NCBI RefSeq assembly: GCF_041080655.1
Contig: NZ_CP163525.1
Span: 8,494,001-8,558,000, forward strand
Direction: 5' to 3'
Length of the DNA: 64,000 nt
From: Streptomyces sp. CG4
GTDB lineage: Bacteria > Actinomycetota > Actinomycetes > Streptomycetales > Streptomycetaceae
Under the pieces are notes generated by a model. That model was not told where the DNA came from. It saw only the letters and a list, made by a program, of their open reading frames with translations, and ran no database searches. Positions within the stretch are counted from its first letter, which is position 1. The number at the start of each line of letters is the position of its first letter. A program made the position numbers and the translations under genes. This document shows positions 43,343-52,007 of the stretch, one piece after another.

Positions 43343-43454
43343 TTCGGGCCCCCCTTCGAACAGGCAGAAACGTACCTCACCTGCTCGAACACCCGCACAT
43401 CCTTTATCGCCTGCGGGATCCCTCCCGAGCCATCGCGCCCATCATCACCAACTT

Positions 43455-43525
43455 CCTTTCACGTACCGATCGTTGTCCGAACAGAAGGCTCTATGTTCCA
43501 CTAATCTCCTTTCACCACAACGATC
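43455..43525. promoter_or_regulatory. Paired repeats in divergent promoter region
   Basis: The gap between the DUF7873-like gene and the NTPase gene is unusually AT-rich. It holds a direct repeat CCTTTCAC (43455-43462 and 43508-43515) and a perfect inverted repeat GATCGTTGT (43468-43476) with ACAACGATC (43517-43525). This looks like paired operator half-sites between divergent promoters. The cognate regulator is unknown. Confidence 0.4.
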
Positions 43526-43562
43526 ACCTGCTCCTGGGCGGGAGAGCATCCATGGGGGATCC

Positions 43563-45731
43563 GTGTGTGAGGACCTGGGGTTCGAAAGACTCCTCGGTAC
43601 GGAGGGCTTCTTCGCGCGCCTGCTCGGGCGGTCGCCCTCGGGCGGCGGCCGGGAACCGCTGTACGGCCCCGACCTGCCCGTGGTGCTGCTCACCGGTGGC
43701 CCGGGCATGGGCAAGGGGCGGCTGCTGCGCGCGGTACGGGACCGTTTCGCCACCAAAGTGCCCGTGATCCATGTGGACTGCGGCTCACCGGTGTACGCGG
43801 ACCGGGCGGCACCGGAGCCGGGCGCCCGCTCCGCCGCGACCGAGGCCCTGGTGGAGGCCGCCCGGCGGCTGGGCACCTGGCAGGGGACGGGCGGCTCGTT
43901 CGCCTTTCCCCGGCTCTTCGCGGGCCTCGCGATGATCGCGACCGGCGTCACGGAGGGCACCCCCGACGCGGTCGCGGCGGAGGTGGAACGGTACGGGGAC
44001 TTACCGCAGAAGCAGCACCTCCGTGGCCTGGCCGCAGGCGACTTCTGGCGGGGTGCGCTGCGCGGAGCCCTGCGGAACCTGCTGACGACCCTGTCCGGGC
44101 AGACGCTCGACCCGTACTCGGCCTCGGTGGCCAACGCGTTGCTGGACGCCCTCTTCGCGAGCCTGGCGCCGCGGGGCCGTACGGAACTGGCGCGGATCTA
44201 CGGCGCGTATCCCGGCGCGGCCGGTCAGCCCGAGCACGGGCTGCGCGACCTCGCCGCCGACTTCCAGACCGGCGGCGAGGAGCGGGAGTTGGCGGAGAGC
44301 TTCCTCTTCCGGGCGCTGCGCGAGGACCTGGAGGCGGCGTATGCGGGAGCGCTCGGCTGGCTGCGCCGGGTCGGCCGCCCGGCGGTGCTGCTGGACCGCG
44401 CCGAGTCGCCGCTGGGGGAGCAGCTGTTGCGCGCCGTGCTCACCGACCGCCGGGGCGGGCAGCGCGACCGCGTGGTGATCGTGGGCACGGCGCGCCGGGC
44501 GGACGGCGGCGCCTTCCTGTACGGGGGACTGCCGCCGCAGGAGGTGCCGTCCCCGGCGGAGTTCCGGCCCGCCGACGGCGTGCCGCCCGCGTGGTCCCGG
44601 CGTACGGACTCGCCCGCGGAGCGGGCACCGCTGGCCGACGGGGTGCTCCTGCTGCGGATGCCGCTGCTCACCGGCGACCAGCTCTGCCTGGAGACCGAGC
44701 GCAGACAGCGGCGCGCGGAGCCGGAGGGCGGCACGAACCGCCGTCGTATCGACGCCGCCGTGGCCCGGCTGAGCGGCGGACGGCCGCACACGGTGATCCG
44801 GCTGGCCGCCGCTGCCGCCGCCTTCCGGATGCCGGCGGACGCCAATGACCGGGACATCCTGGACGCCCCGCTGCGACTCCCCGGCAGTGGGGACTCCGAG
44901 CGGCCGGTGGCGGACGTACTGCTGCGAGAACTGATCCTGGAGCAGCTGCCGGTACGGCTGCCGGCCGAGCACCACGACCAGTGGCTCGATCTGCTCACCC
45001 ATCTGTCGGTGGCACACGACGCGGAGTGCGCGGACGTCCTGCTCCGCCATCATCAGTCGGACCGCGTCCACCGTCTGACGGCGCATCAGGTGGCGCAGCT
45101 GCTGACCGACACCGGGTGGCCCGGCTGCGAGCGGCACTTCATAGGGGACTTCGGGCTGCGTCAGCTGCTGGTGCACCGGCTGTACGGGCTGCGCCCCGAT
45201 GGCGCCGCCTGGTACGCCGACCACCACCTGCTGCGGGACCACTTCACCGGACGCGTGGCGCAGGAGGGGGCGTCGAGCGGCGGGGCGTTCCGCTCGGTCA
45301 TGGCGCACCGGATGAACCACCACCTGGTGTCCGGCGGCGTGGACGACGTGGTCCGTCACCTGGCCGCCACGCTGCCCGGCCGTCCGCAGGAGTGGTGCGC
45401 GGAGCTGCTGGAGATCGCGCAGGCACCGTATCCGGGTGGCGCGGACACCCGCCGGGAGCGCGCCCAGGGACTGGTGGCGGTGGACGGACCGGCGCTGCGC
45501 CGCACCGTCGACCAGCTGCTGCACGCGGTGTGGCTGTGCGAGGAGCGGACCAGGCCGACCGGAAGGGAGACCGCCCGCACCCTCGCCAAGCTGCTGGACC
45601 TGCTCTCGATCATGGAGTTCGACGGCGCCGGGCAGCTCGGCAGGACGGCCACCGACTGGAGCGGCCTCGCGGAGAACGAGCAGCCGCTGCTGCGCTGCGC
45701 CTGCACCGATCAGCTCGGGCGAAGGAGGTAA
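43563..45731 (+). CDS. STAND-like P-loop NTPase, large
   Basis: A 722-residue protein starting at GTG 43563. The P-loop is VVLLTGGPGMGKGRLLRAV (residues about 40-58), a Walker B-like strand RPAVLLDRAES lies near 272 and a sensor-1-like VVIVGTARRAD near 303. After the NTPase core comes an all-helical region of about 350 residues (LLRELILEQLPVRLPAEHHD, HHLVSGGVDDVVRHLAATLP, AVWLCEERTRPTGRETARTL) without recognised repeats. The architecture is that of STAND-type signalling ATPases. It is followed after 4 bases by a periplasmic-binding-fold protein gene with a perfect ribosome site, so the two are expressed together. Substrate and effector are unknown. Confidence 0.7.
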   Translation: MCEDLGFERLLGTEGFFARLLGRSPSGGGREPLYGPDLPVVLLTGGPGMGKGRLLRAVRDRFATKVPVIHVDCGSPVYADRAAPEPGARSAATEALVEAARRLGTWQGTGGSFAFPRLFAGLAMIATGVTEGTPDAVAAEVERYGDLPQKQHLRGLAAGDFWRGALRGALRNLLTTLSGQTLDPYSASVANALLDALFASLAPRGRTELARIYGAYPGAAGQPEHGLRDLAADFQTGGEERELAESFLFRALREDLEAAYAGALGWLRRVGRPAVLLDRAESPLGEQLLRAVLTDRRGGQRDRVVIVGTARRADGGAFLYGGLPPQEVPSPAEFRPADGVPPAWSRRTDSPAERAPLADGVLLLRMPLLTGDQLCLETERRQRRAEPEGGTNRRRIDAAVARLSGGRPHTVIRLAAAAAAFRMPADANDRDILDAPLRLPGSGDSERPVADVLLRELILEQLPVRLPAEHHDQWLDLLTHLSVAHDAECADVLLRHHQSDRVHRLTAHQVAQLLTDTGWPGCERHFIGDFGLRQLLVHRLYGLRPDGAAWYADHHLLRDHFTGRVAQEGASSGGAFRSVMAHRMNHHLVSGGVDDVVRHLAATLPGRPQEWCAELLEIAQAPYPGGADTRRERAQGLVAVDGPALRRTVDQLLHAVWLCEERTRPTGRETARTLAKLLDLLSIMEFDGAGQLGRTATDWSGLAENEQPLLRCACTDQLGRRR

Positions 45732-45735
45732 CGGC

Positions 45736-47355
45736 GTGCCCAGATGGCAGAAGATCCTCTACACGCTGGTGGTGACGGCGGCGGTCGTGGCCGGGAGCCT
45801 GTTCGGCTGGTCCGTCCTCAGCAGGCCGGACACCTGCGCCGAGGGGGTCGAACGGATCGACGGCGAGTGCATCGGGGTCAACGGAGCGGGCTACGACTTC
45901 GGCACACCGGAGATCGGCGACGTGGCCCGGGCCATCGCCCAGGAGAACGCGAAGATCGCAGGTCAGCCCCATGTGACGGTGGCGATGATGCTGCCGCTTC
46001 ACTCGGACGTGGCGGCGGCGCGGCGGGAGATGCGCAGCGATCTGCAGGGGGCGTATCTGGGACAGCTGGAGGCCAATGAGGGCGAGGGGGAGCCGCCGAG
46101 GATCCGGCTGGTGCTGGCCAACCCCGGGCGGGACTACGGCCACCAGTCGAACGTCGTGGACACCTTGGTGCGCATGGCCGACTCGCCCAAGGACCAGCTG
46201 CGCGCCGTCACGGGATTCAACCTCAGCCTCGATGCCACGGAGGCCGCCGTCAGACGGCTGACGGACCACAGGATTCCGGTGCTCGCCTCCCGGATCACCG
46301 GAGACCGGATCGCGAACCAGGACGGGGCGGACGGGATGGCGAAGCCGCAGTTCCCCGGCCTGGCCCGGATCATCCCCACCAATCACGACGTGGCCCAGGC
46401 ACTGGCCAACTTCAACGGCGCACAGGGCCGCGAGAACCGCAGGACGGTGCTGGTCTACGACAGGCGCCCGGACAGCTACGACGAGTCGTTGGCGAAGGCG
46501 TTCAGCGGGATCAAGGAGACGGGGCCGCCCGGTCCCGACGCGATGCCCTACACCTCCCCGGCGATCGACGAACCGGGCTCGACCGGCAACCAGTTCACCC
46601 AGATCGCCAACAACATCTGCGACTCCGAGGCCGACACGGTCTACTTCGCGGGGCGTACGCTCCATCTGCGACTGTTCGCGCTGAAGCTCGCTCAGATGGA
46701 CTGCACCAACCGGCACTACACCATCATCAGCGGCTCCGACGCCGCCTCGCTGCGACAGAACATGACGGACCAGGACTGGGCACAGCTGCGCGGCGCGGAC
46801 GGCAAGGCGAAGGTGACCGTCCAGTACGCCGCTCCCGCGCATCCGGACGCCTGGGGTGCCGAACTGGCCACCTGGACCCAGCAGTTCCGGACGACCCACC
46901 ACCGCAAGCCCACCGAGGACGAACTCCCCCAGTACCTCACCGAGCCCCGTGCTGCCCTGGACAACCTGAACAGACTGATGCAGAGCACCCTCCACCAGGG
47001 GACGAAACTCGGCTCCACCCCCAACCTGGAGGACTCCCGGACGATGCTCGTGTACGACGGCCTGGTCACCATCGGCACGGCACTGCACCAGGTACAGAGC
47101 GGCGACGCGGAGAAGGTGCCCGGCCTGGAAGACGTGGGCGGCGAATGGCCGCAACTCCAGTCCCGGCACCGGGTGCAGGGCACGAGCGGCCTGATCTGCC
47201 TGACCAGCGGCGGAAACCCGTACGACAAACCGGTCGCGGTGGTCGAGCTGGACCCGGGCCGGCAGGGCCCGGGCAGGCTCCGGTTCGTCGGCCTCGGCTG
47301 GCCCACCGGCCAGGAACAACCGAAGAACTGCGTCATCCCCAGCCGAACCCCCTGA
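45736..47355 (+). CDS. Membrane-tethered periplasmic-binding-fold (type 1) receptor-like protein
   Basis: A 539-residue protein starting at GTG 45736 after GAAGGAGG, which overlaps the NTPase stop region. An N-terminal helix (WQKILYTLVVTAAVVAGSLF) without lipobox or clear cleavage site anchors it. The outside part is a type-1 periplasmic-binding fold like branched-chain amino acid binding proteins: VTVAMMLPLHSDVAAARREM, AVTGFNLSLDATEAAVRRL, IPVLASRITGDRI and RTVLVYDRRPDSYDESLAKA. No ABC permease genes are nearby, so it probably senses a ligand rather than feeding a transporter. Pairing with the NTPase suggests a receptor-signalling module. Confidence 0.72.
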   Translation: MPRWQKILYTLVVTAAVVAGSLFGWSVLSRPDTCAEGVERIDGECIGVNGAGYDFGTPEIGDVARAIAQENAKIAGQPHVTVAMMLPLHSDVAAARREMRSDLQGAYLGQLEANEGEGEPPRIRLVLANPGRDYGHQSNVVDTLVRMADSPKDQLRAVTGFNLSLDATEAAVRRLTDHRIPVLASRITGDRIANQDGADGMAKPQFPGLARIIPTNHDVAQALANFNGAQGRENRRTVLVYDRRPDSYDESLAKAFSGIKETGPPGPDAMPYTSPAIDEPGSTGNQFTQIANNICDSEADTVYFAGRTLHLRLFALKLAQMDCTNRHYTIISGSDAASLRQNMTDQDWAQLRGADGKAKVTVQYAAPAHPDAWGAELATWTQQFRTTHHRKPTEDELPQYLTEPRAALDNLNRLMQSTLHQGTKLGSTPNLEDSRTMLVYDGLVTIGTALHQVQSGDAEKVPGLEDVGGEWPQLQSRHRVQGTSGLICLTSGGNPYDKPVAVVELDPGRQGPGRLRFVGLGWPTGQEQPKNCVIPSRTP

Positions 47356-47370
47356 GAAGACCGAACCGGC

Positions 47371-47538
47371 ATGCCTCATCTCCCGGACTGGACGCCTGTG
47401 CTGGGCTTCGGGGCTCTGGCACTGGTGGCCGGCGTGACGGGAGTCGTGCTGATGCGGCTCGGGCACGGAGCCATCGTGGCCGTCCAGCTGGCGCTCCGCG
47501 CCATTCTGACGGGCTGTGCGCCGGCCACCTGGCCCTGA
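47371..47538 (+). CDS. 55-residue membrane protein
   Basis: ATG 47371 begins a 55-codon frame 15 bases after the receptor gene (MPHLPDWTPVLGFGALALVA, then VTGVVLMRLGHGAIVAVQLA, ending GCAPATWP). Two hydrophobic segments (residues about 9-28 and 33-49) suggest a tiny membrane protein. It lacks a strong ribosome site but continues the operon with good codon bias. It could be a third component of the NTPase/receptor module. Confidence 0.45.
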   Translation: MPHLPDWTPVLGFGALALVAGVTGVVLMRLGHGAIVAVQLALRAILTGCAPATWP

Positions 47539-47705
47539 CCGACTGCTGGGTCGTCGGCACGCCGGAGGCACGCCGGGCTTGATCCCTGTCTCCCCCCACC
47601 GCCGGCCGCACCCCCGTGACGGCCGGCAGTGGGGAAAGTGCCCGGCAAACGAGGCGGCATCACTATGTCTCTATTGAATGGGCAATTGCAACCCGCTTAT
47701 TTCGC

Positions 47706-47783
47706 TTCTCATCTCGCGAGAAATTTAAGGTTGAACTTTCTTGCTGAGCGAGAAATGGGCCGCTGTTTCTCACCTTGCGAGAA
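47706..47783. promoter_or_regulatory. Three operator repeats TTCTY-N7-GAGAA
   Basis: Three palindrome-like copies of TTCTC/T-N7-GAGAA occur at 47706-47722, 47738-47754 and 47767-47783. Centre spacing is 32 and 29 bases, close to three helical turns, so the sites face the same side of the DNA. They lie 95-170 bases before the quinone oxidoreductase gene in an AT-rich pocket. The IclR regulator downstream (48923) is a plausible binder. Confidence 0.6.
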
Positions 47784-47877
47784 AGATGCATAGGGCACGA
47801 TACCCAAGTCAGGGGCGTGACAGGGATGTCCTAGCCTGTCGTGGGTACAGGTCCGGCCTTGCATCGATAGGAGTGCT

Positions 47878-48828
47878 GTGCGCGCCATTGTCATGAGGGA
47901 ATTCGGCGGCCCTGAGGTCTTGCGACTGGAAGAGGTCCCCGACCCCGAGCCCGCACGCGGAGAAAACCTGCTGGATGTGCGGCTGGCGGGTGTCAACTAC
48001 GCGGATGTCCATGTCCGGGGCAACACCTACCTCGCGCCGGTCGAGCTGCCCTACGTCCCCGGCAACGAGGTCGTCGGCACCACGGCGGACGGCAAGCGCG
48101 TCGTGGCGCTGACCCGGGGCGGCGGCTACGCCCAGAAGGTGTCCGTTCACCGCAGGCTGCAATGGGAGGTTCCCGACGAGGTCACCGACGAACAGGCGGT
48201 GCCGCTGGCCCTGCAGGGGAACAGCGCGTACCACCTCCTCTTCACGGTCGCCCAGATCACCAAGGGGCAGATCGTCGTCATCCCCGCCGCGGCCGGCGGC
48301 GTCGGCACACTGGCCGTTCAGCTGGCGCACCGGGCCGGCGCCCGGGTCATCGCGCTCGCCGGCACGGAGGAGAAGCGCCGGCTGGCCCTGGAGCTGGGGG
48401 CGACGGCTGCCGTCGACTCCTGTGCCGAGGACGGCCTGACCGAGCGGATCCTCGATGCGGCGGGCGGCCCGGTACACGCCGCGCTGGAGATGACCGGCGG
48501 CACGACGCTGCAGCAGACCCTCGACGCGGTCGGCCCGCGCGGCAGGCTCGTCGTGTACGGATTCGCCGGCGGGCAGCTCGCCGACGTCCCCGTGCACACC
48601 CTGCTCCAGAAGTCCATCACCGTCGCCGGCTTCTGGCTCCCGCACCTGTACTCCGACCGGACGCTCCCGCTGGCCGCGTCCATGAGGCAGCTCTTCGACG
48701 CCGTGGCCAACGGCTCGCTCAAGATCGTGACCGGCGGGGTGCACCCGCTCGCCGACGCGGCGAAGGTGCACGAGATGCTCAACAGTCGTACGGGAACGGG
48801 CAAGTTCAGTCTCGACCCCACCACGTAA
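47878..48828 (+). CDS. NADPH:quinone reductase-type zinc-binding dehydrogenase
   Basis: A 316-residue MDR-superfamily oxidoreductase starting at GTG 47878 after AGGAG. The GroES-like domain reads EFGGPEVLRLEEVPDPEPAR, VRLAGVNYADVHVRGNTY and PYVPGNEVVGTTADGKRVVA. The Rossmann fold has IPAAAGGVGTLAVQLAHRAG, and the C-terminus ADAAKVHEMLNSRTGTGKF is complete. Zinc ligands are absent, as in QOR1-type enzymes. It probably reduces quinones or enoyl substrates with NADPH. Three upstream repeats suggest tight transcriptional control. Confidence 0.9.
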   Translation: MRAIVMREFGGPEVLRLEEVPDPEPARGENLLDVRLAGVNYADVHVRGNTYLAPVELPYVPGNEVVGTTADGKRVVALTRGGGYAQKVSVHRRLQWEVPDEVTDEQAVPLALQGNSAYHLLFTVAQITKGQIVVIPAAAGGVGTLAVQLAHRAGARVIALAGTEEKRRLALELGATAAVDSCAEDGLTERILDAAGGPVHAALEMTGGTTLQQTLDAVGPRGRLVVYGFAGGQLADVPVHTLLQKSITVAGFWLPHLYSDRTLPLAASMRQLFDAVANGSLKIVTGGVHPLADAAKVHEMLNSRTGTGKFSLDPTT

Positions 48829-48849
48829 TAGTCTTGTACCCCCGTACGA

Positions 48850-48875
48850 GGTGGTACCGGCGACCGGGTACCACC
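48850..48875. terminator. Hairpin between quinone reductase and IclR genes
   Basis: GGTGGTACC (48850-48858) and GGTACCACC (48867-48875) form a perfect 9-bp stem with an 8-base loop, 22 bases after the reductase stop. It may terminate or attenuate transcription into the IclR gene. No T run follows. Confidence 0.55.
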
Positions 48876-48922
48876 GAAGCCCAGGAGGACGGGCACGGGC
48901 GCACTGAAGGGGGTACGGGCTG

Positions 48923-49726
48923 ATGAGTGGACAGCGTGGAACCGGGACCAGCTACGCCGACCGCTTCATGCGGGTGCAGCAGGCGTTCATCACGCTGGGC
49001 CCCGGTGCCCACCGGCTGTCCGAGATCGCCAAGACCGCCGATCTCGACGACTCCACCACCGGCCGCATGCTCACCGCCGGGACCTACAACAACACCTTCG
49101 TCCGTATCGACCGAGGCCTGTACCAGCTCGGCAGCACGGTCGGCGACCTCGGGCTCCACGCCCTCGCCGAGGACAACCTCTCCGGCAGCGAGGCCACCGA
49201 GGTCCTGCAGAGCCTGCGCAGGGCGACCGACAACGGCCTGGTCTTCCTGTACATGAGAGCCCCCTTCGGCATAGCGGGCCGACAGTGCCTGGACATGGCG
49301 GTGGGGGACTCCGACCTCGTCGAGCTCGGCATGACACCGCGCGACGTCCTGTCGGTCACGCGGTCGCTGCGCACCGGCGCCTCGGGCCGGACGATCCTCG
49401 CCTTCCTGCCCGAACAGATCCAGCGGCGGGTGGCCGCCGATCCCGTCCCGGAGGAAGCCGGTCCCGGCGTCATCCGGGAGGGCGACGAGCTGCTCGCCTC
49501 GCTCGTCGACATCCGCGACCAGGGGTACGCCCTCGGGTACCAGGAGTGCATGGCGAAGTGGAACTCCGTCGCCGCCCCCGTCCTGTGGGACGGATCGATA
49601 TGGGGCGCGGTCCTGTTGCTCAAGCCCATGGACGTCATGCCCCAGGCTCCGCTGCACTACATCTACGCCACCATCACGGCGGCCGCCGGTCTCAGCCGAC
49701 TCGGCGGAGCCTGGCCGGCCGACTGA
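48923..49726 (+). CDS. IclR-family transcriptional regulator
   Basis: A 267-residue regulator. The N-terminal winged helix reads YADRFMRVQQAFITLGPGAH, RLSEIAKTADLDDSTTGRML, a slightly atypical IclR DNA-binding domain. The effector domain follows (QSLRRATDNGLVFLYMRAPF, RSLRTGASGRTILAFLPEQI, NSVAAPVLWDGSIWGAVLLL). It follows the quinone reductase on the same strand after a hairpin and is the best candidate to bind the three repeats upstream of that gene. Confidence 0.82.
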   Translation: MSGQRGTGTSYADRFMRVQQAFITLGPGAHRLSEIAKTADLDDSTTGRMLTAGTYNNTFVRIDRGLYQLGSTVGDLGLHALAEDNLSGSEATEVLQSLRRATDNGLVFLYMRAPFGIAGRQCLDMAVGDSDLVELGMTPRDVLSVTRSLRTGASGRTILAFLPEQIQRRVAADPVPEEAGPGVIREGDELLASLVDIRDQGYALGYQECMAKWNSVAAPVLWDGSIWGAVLLLKPMDVMPQAPLHYIYATITAAAGLSRLGGAWPAD

Positions 49727-49899
49727 TCATCCACCGCACACCGCGTGTGGCGTAGCCTTCCGCCCGGTACTGGCGCATGTGCGCGAAGTACTCGTGGTTC
49801 TTGGGGAGTTGCTCCACCTGCGAACGCCGGCCCGGGAACTCTCGGGCCTGCCCCGGCAGTCCGGGATGGTCCGGGCAGTCCGGGACGGTCCGGCTGGGC

Positions 49900-50390
49900 T
49901 GGTTCCCCAGCGCCGGTGCCGTCCTGGTGCCCCGGGCCCCGGCCGCGCTGCCTCGGACGGACCCCGGTCTGCAGGTCATCGGCCGAGCGGGCGGCACCCC
50001 GGCGCTGGTGTGCCCTCTGCGGGTCGGCAGCCTGTACCTGGCGCTGCTCGCCTCCGCCCCGGCGTTGCGGCCACCGGCCACCGTGTCGCCCCCGCTGAAG
50101 CTGCAGACGCTGACGGAACGTGCGCTGCGGCTGGCGGTGCCCGTCGGCCCCCTCTGGCCCGCGGCGACTTCGTCGACGTGGCCGATCTGCGCGGGCAGCG
50201 CTGGATCGCCGACTCCTCCTCGGGGGAGCGCCGCGTGATGGGGGTGTGGCCCGGCCTGGACGGGCGGCCAGATCGCGCACATGGCCTGTGACTGGCCGGC
50301 CAAGCTCCAGCTGGTTGCCGCCGGTTGTGGGCTGACCACCGTACCGGAGGTCTTCACCGCCGTGGCGCTCTCCGGGCGCCGGGCGGACAT
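49900..50390 (+). pseudogene. Decayed LysR-family regulator, effector domain
   Basis: Three successive frames together spell a LysR effector domain: PALVCPLRVGSLYLALLASA with LKLQTLTERALRLAVPVG, then GDFVDVADLRGQRWIADSSS with GERRVMGVWPGLDGRP, then ACDWPAKLQLVAAGCGLTTV with PEVFTAVALSG. At least two frameshifts separate them, and the DNA-binding N-terminus is missing. Nearby, on the minus strand at about 49745-49850, a short stretch (LPKNHEYFAHMRQYRAEGYA) may be another gene scrap. Confidence 0.7.
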
Positions 50391-50443
50391 GAGCACACCG
50401 CTCCCCACCCGAAGGGCCGGAAGCGGTGCGGGCCGGCAGGTGA

Positions 50444-51775
50444 CTACACCTGTTCGGCCGTGCTCGGTACCGGTGCCAGGGAGGTGTCGGACGCGGAGGA
50501 CTGTGCGGGCAGGGTCAGGCAGCGGGTCAGGCCGGCGCTCACCAGGTAGAGGCCGGCGAAGATCCACATCACGCCCTGGACGCCGAGCGGACCGAGGAAG
50601 AGGGCGACGACGGCCGGGCCGACGAACGTGCTGGCGCCCGCGCCGAGATTGAGCGCCGACATCGCCTGGCCCTTGTGCTCCGGCGCCAGTGAGGGCATCA
50701 GCGCGGACAGCGGCACATAGCCGGCGAGTGTGGCGCCGAAGAGGCTCACCAGCACCATGGCGAGGGCGAAGTTGTCGCCGGCGGCCACGGTGCCGTAGTA
50801 CAGCAGGAGTGTGGTGACCGCGCAGCCCACGCCGCCGAACCAGGTGACGGTGCGCTGCCAGCCCAGGCGGTCGCCGACGAGGCCGAAGAGCAGGTTGAAG
50901 AAGATGTTGGTGGCGAACATCGCCGCCAGCAGCCGTAGCCATTCGGTCAGGGAGAAGCCCAGCGTGTCGGTGAAGAAGACCGGCAGAAAGACCAGGAAGC
51001 CGAACTGTGCCGCGGTGTTGATGGTGCGGACCACCGCGCCGACGCCGATGCGCGGGTTGCGCCAGACGATGGAGAGCGAGCCGAGCAGGGTGGCCACCGG
51101 ACGCTCGCCGCTGGGCGCCAGCCGGTTCCGGCCCGTCGGCTCGCGCACCAGAAGCAGGGCGATCAGACCGCCCGCGACGACCAGGACCAGCGCGAACCAC
51201 AGGGTGCGATACGTGCCCAGCCACGGCACCGTGAAGCTGGCGACCAGTGAGCCGAGCGTGGGCAGCCCGCCGGTGAACGCGAACCAGAACCAGCCCACGG
51301 CCGAGTCGAGCCGGTGGCGGGGGGTCACCGCCGTCACCCAGACCAGGAAGCCGTAGGCGAAGAGCGGATAGCCGAAGCCGCGCAGGCCGTAGCTGATCGC
51401 CAGCAGCCAGTAGTGGTGCGTCGGGACCGCGAGGCCGAGGAAGACCACCTGCAGGGCGGCCCAGATGCCGAGGCCCAGCATCATCACGCGGCGCGGACCC
51501 CACAGGTCGGAGAGGGCTCCGGAGAACCACGCGGAGATGCTCGCCGTGACGCCGTACACGGTGAACAGCAGCGCCACGCGTTCCCTGGAGATGCCCTCGT
51601 GCAGCAGGTAGGGCGAGAGGAATCCCGATTCGACGCCGTCACCGATCATGAAGATCAGGACACCGAGAAATCCCCAGGAAAGGGCCTTCGGAATACCTGT
51701 GCGGTCCGGGAATCCGCGGGGCTCGGGTTTCGCGGCTGCGGAATGGGGATTCGGGGGGACGGTCACGGCGGCCAC
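50444..51775 (-). CDS. MFS polyol permease-like transporter
   Basis: A 443-residue 12-helix transporter resembling the RbtT/DalT/CsbX pentitol permease group: MIGDGVESGFLSPYLLHEGI in helix 1, the MFS loop SGALSDLWGPRRVMMLGLG, YGLRGFGYPLFAYGFLVWVT, FWFAFTGGLPTLGSLVASF and GDRLGWQRTVTWFGGVGCA. It is followed upstream by a DeoR repressor on the same strand and by divergent FGGY kinase genes, which fits uptake of a polyol that is then phosphorylated or oxidised. The exact substrate is not determinable. Confidence 0.85.
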   Translation of the reverse strand: MAAVTVPPNPHSAAAKPEPRGFPDRTGIPKALSWGFLGVLIFMIGDGVESGFLSPYLLHEGISRERVALLFTVYGVTASISAWFSGALSDLWGPRRVMMLGLGIWAALQVVFLGLAVPTHHYWLLAISYGLRGFGYPLFAYGFLVWVTAVTPRHRLDSAVGWFWFAFTGGLPTLGSLVASFTVPWLGTYRTLWFALVLVVAGGLIALLLVREPTGRNRLAPSGERPVATLLGSLSIVWRNPRIGVGAVVRTINTAAQFGFLVFLPVFFTDTLGFSLTEWLRLLAAMFATNIFFNLLFGLVGDRLGWQRTVTWFGGVGCAVTTLLLYYGTVAAGDNFALAMVLVSLFGATLAGYVPLSALMPSLAPEHKGQAMSALNLGAGASTFVGPAVVALFLGPLGVQGVMWIFAGLYLVSAGLTRCLTLPAQSSASDTSLAPVPSTAEQV

Positions 51776-52007
51776 CTTCTTGCGGAAATGGGGAGCGGAG
51801 TGCCGTACGGCGTGGCACAGATGAAAAGTCCGCTCCGGGGCGGGGTCAATCCGTCGGGGGAAAGACCTCGCGAGCCGTGTGGCCCGTGGCGTTAAGTTGT
51901 CGTTCCGGCGGTGCGCAGGGGATCCGGGGTTGAGCGCGTCGTCCCTGATCAGAGCGTTGTGCGGAGTGCGGTGTGCTGCGGCGCGCCGCGTGAGAACCGT
52001 GTGATGT

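Noticed and set aside
44001..47571. Two long minus-strand frames (44001-45524 and 45610-47571)
   Set aside because: Both are shadows of the NTPase and receptor genes. Codon bias and ribosome sites favour the plus strand.
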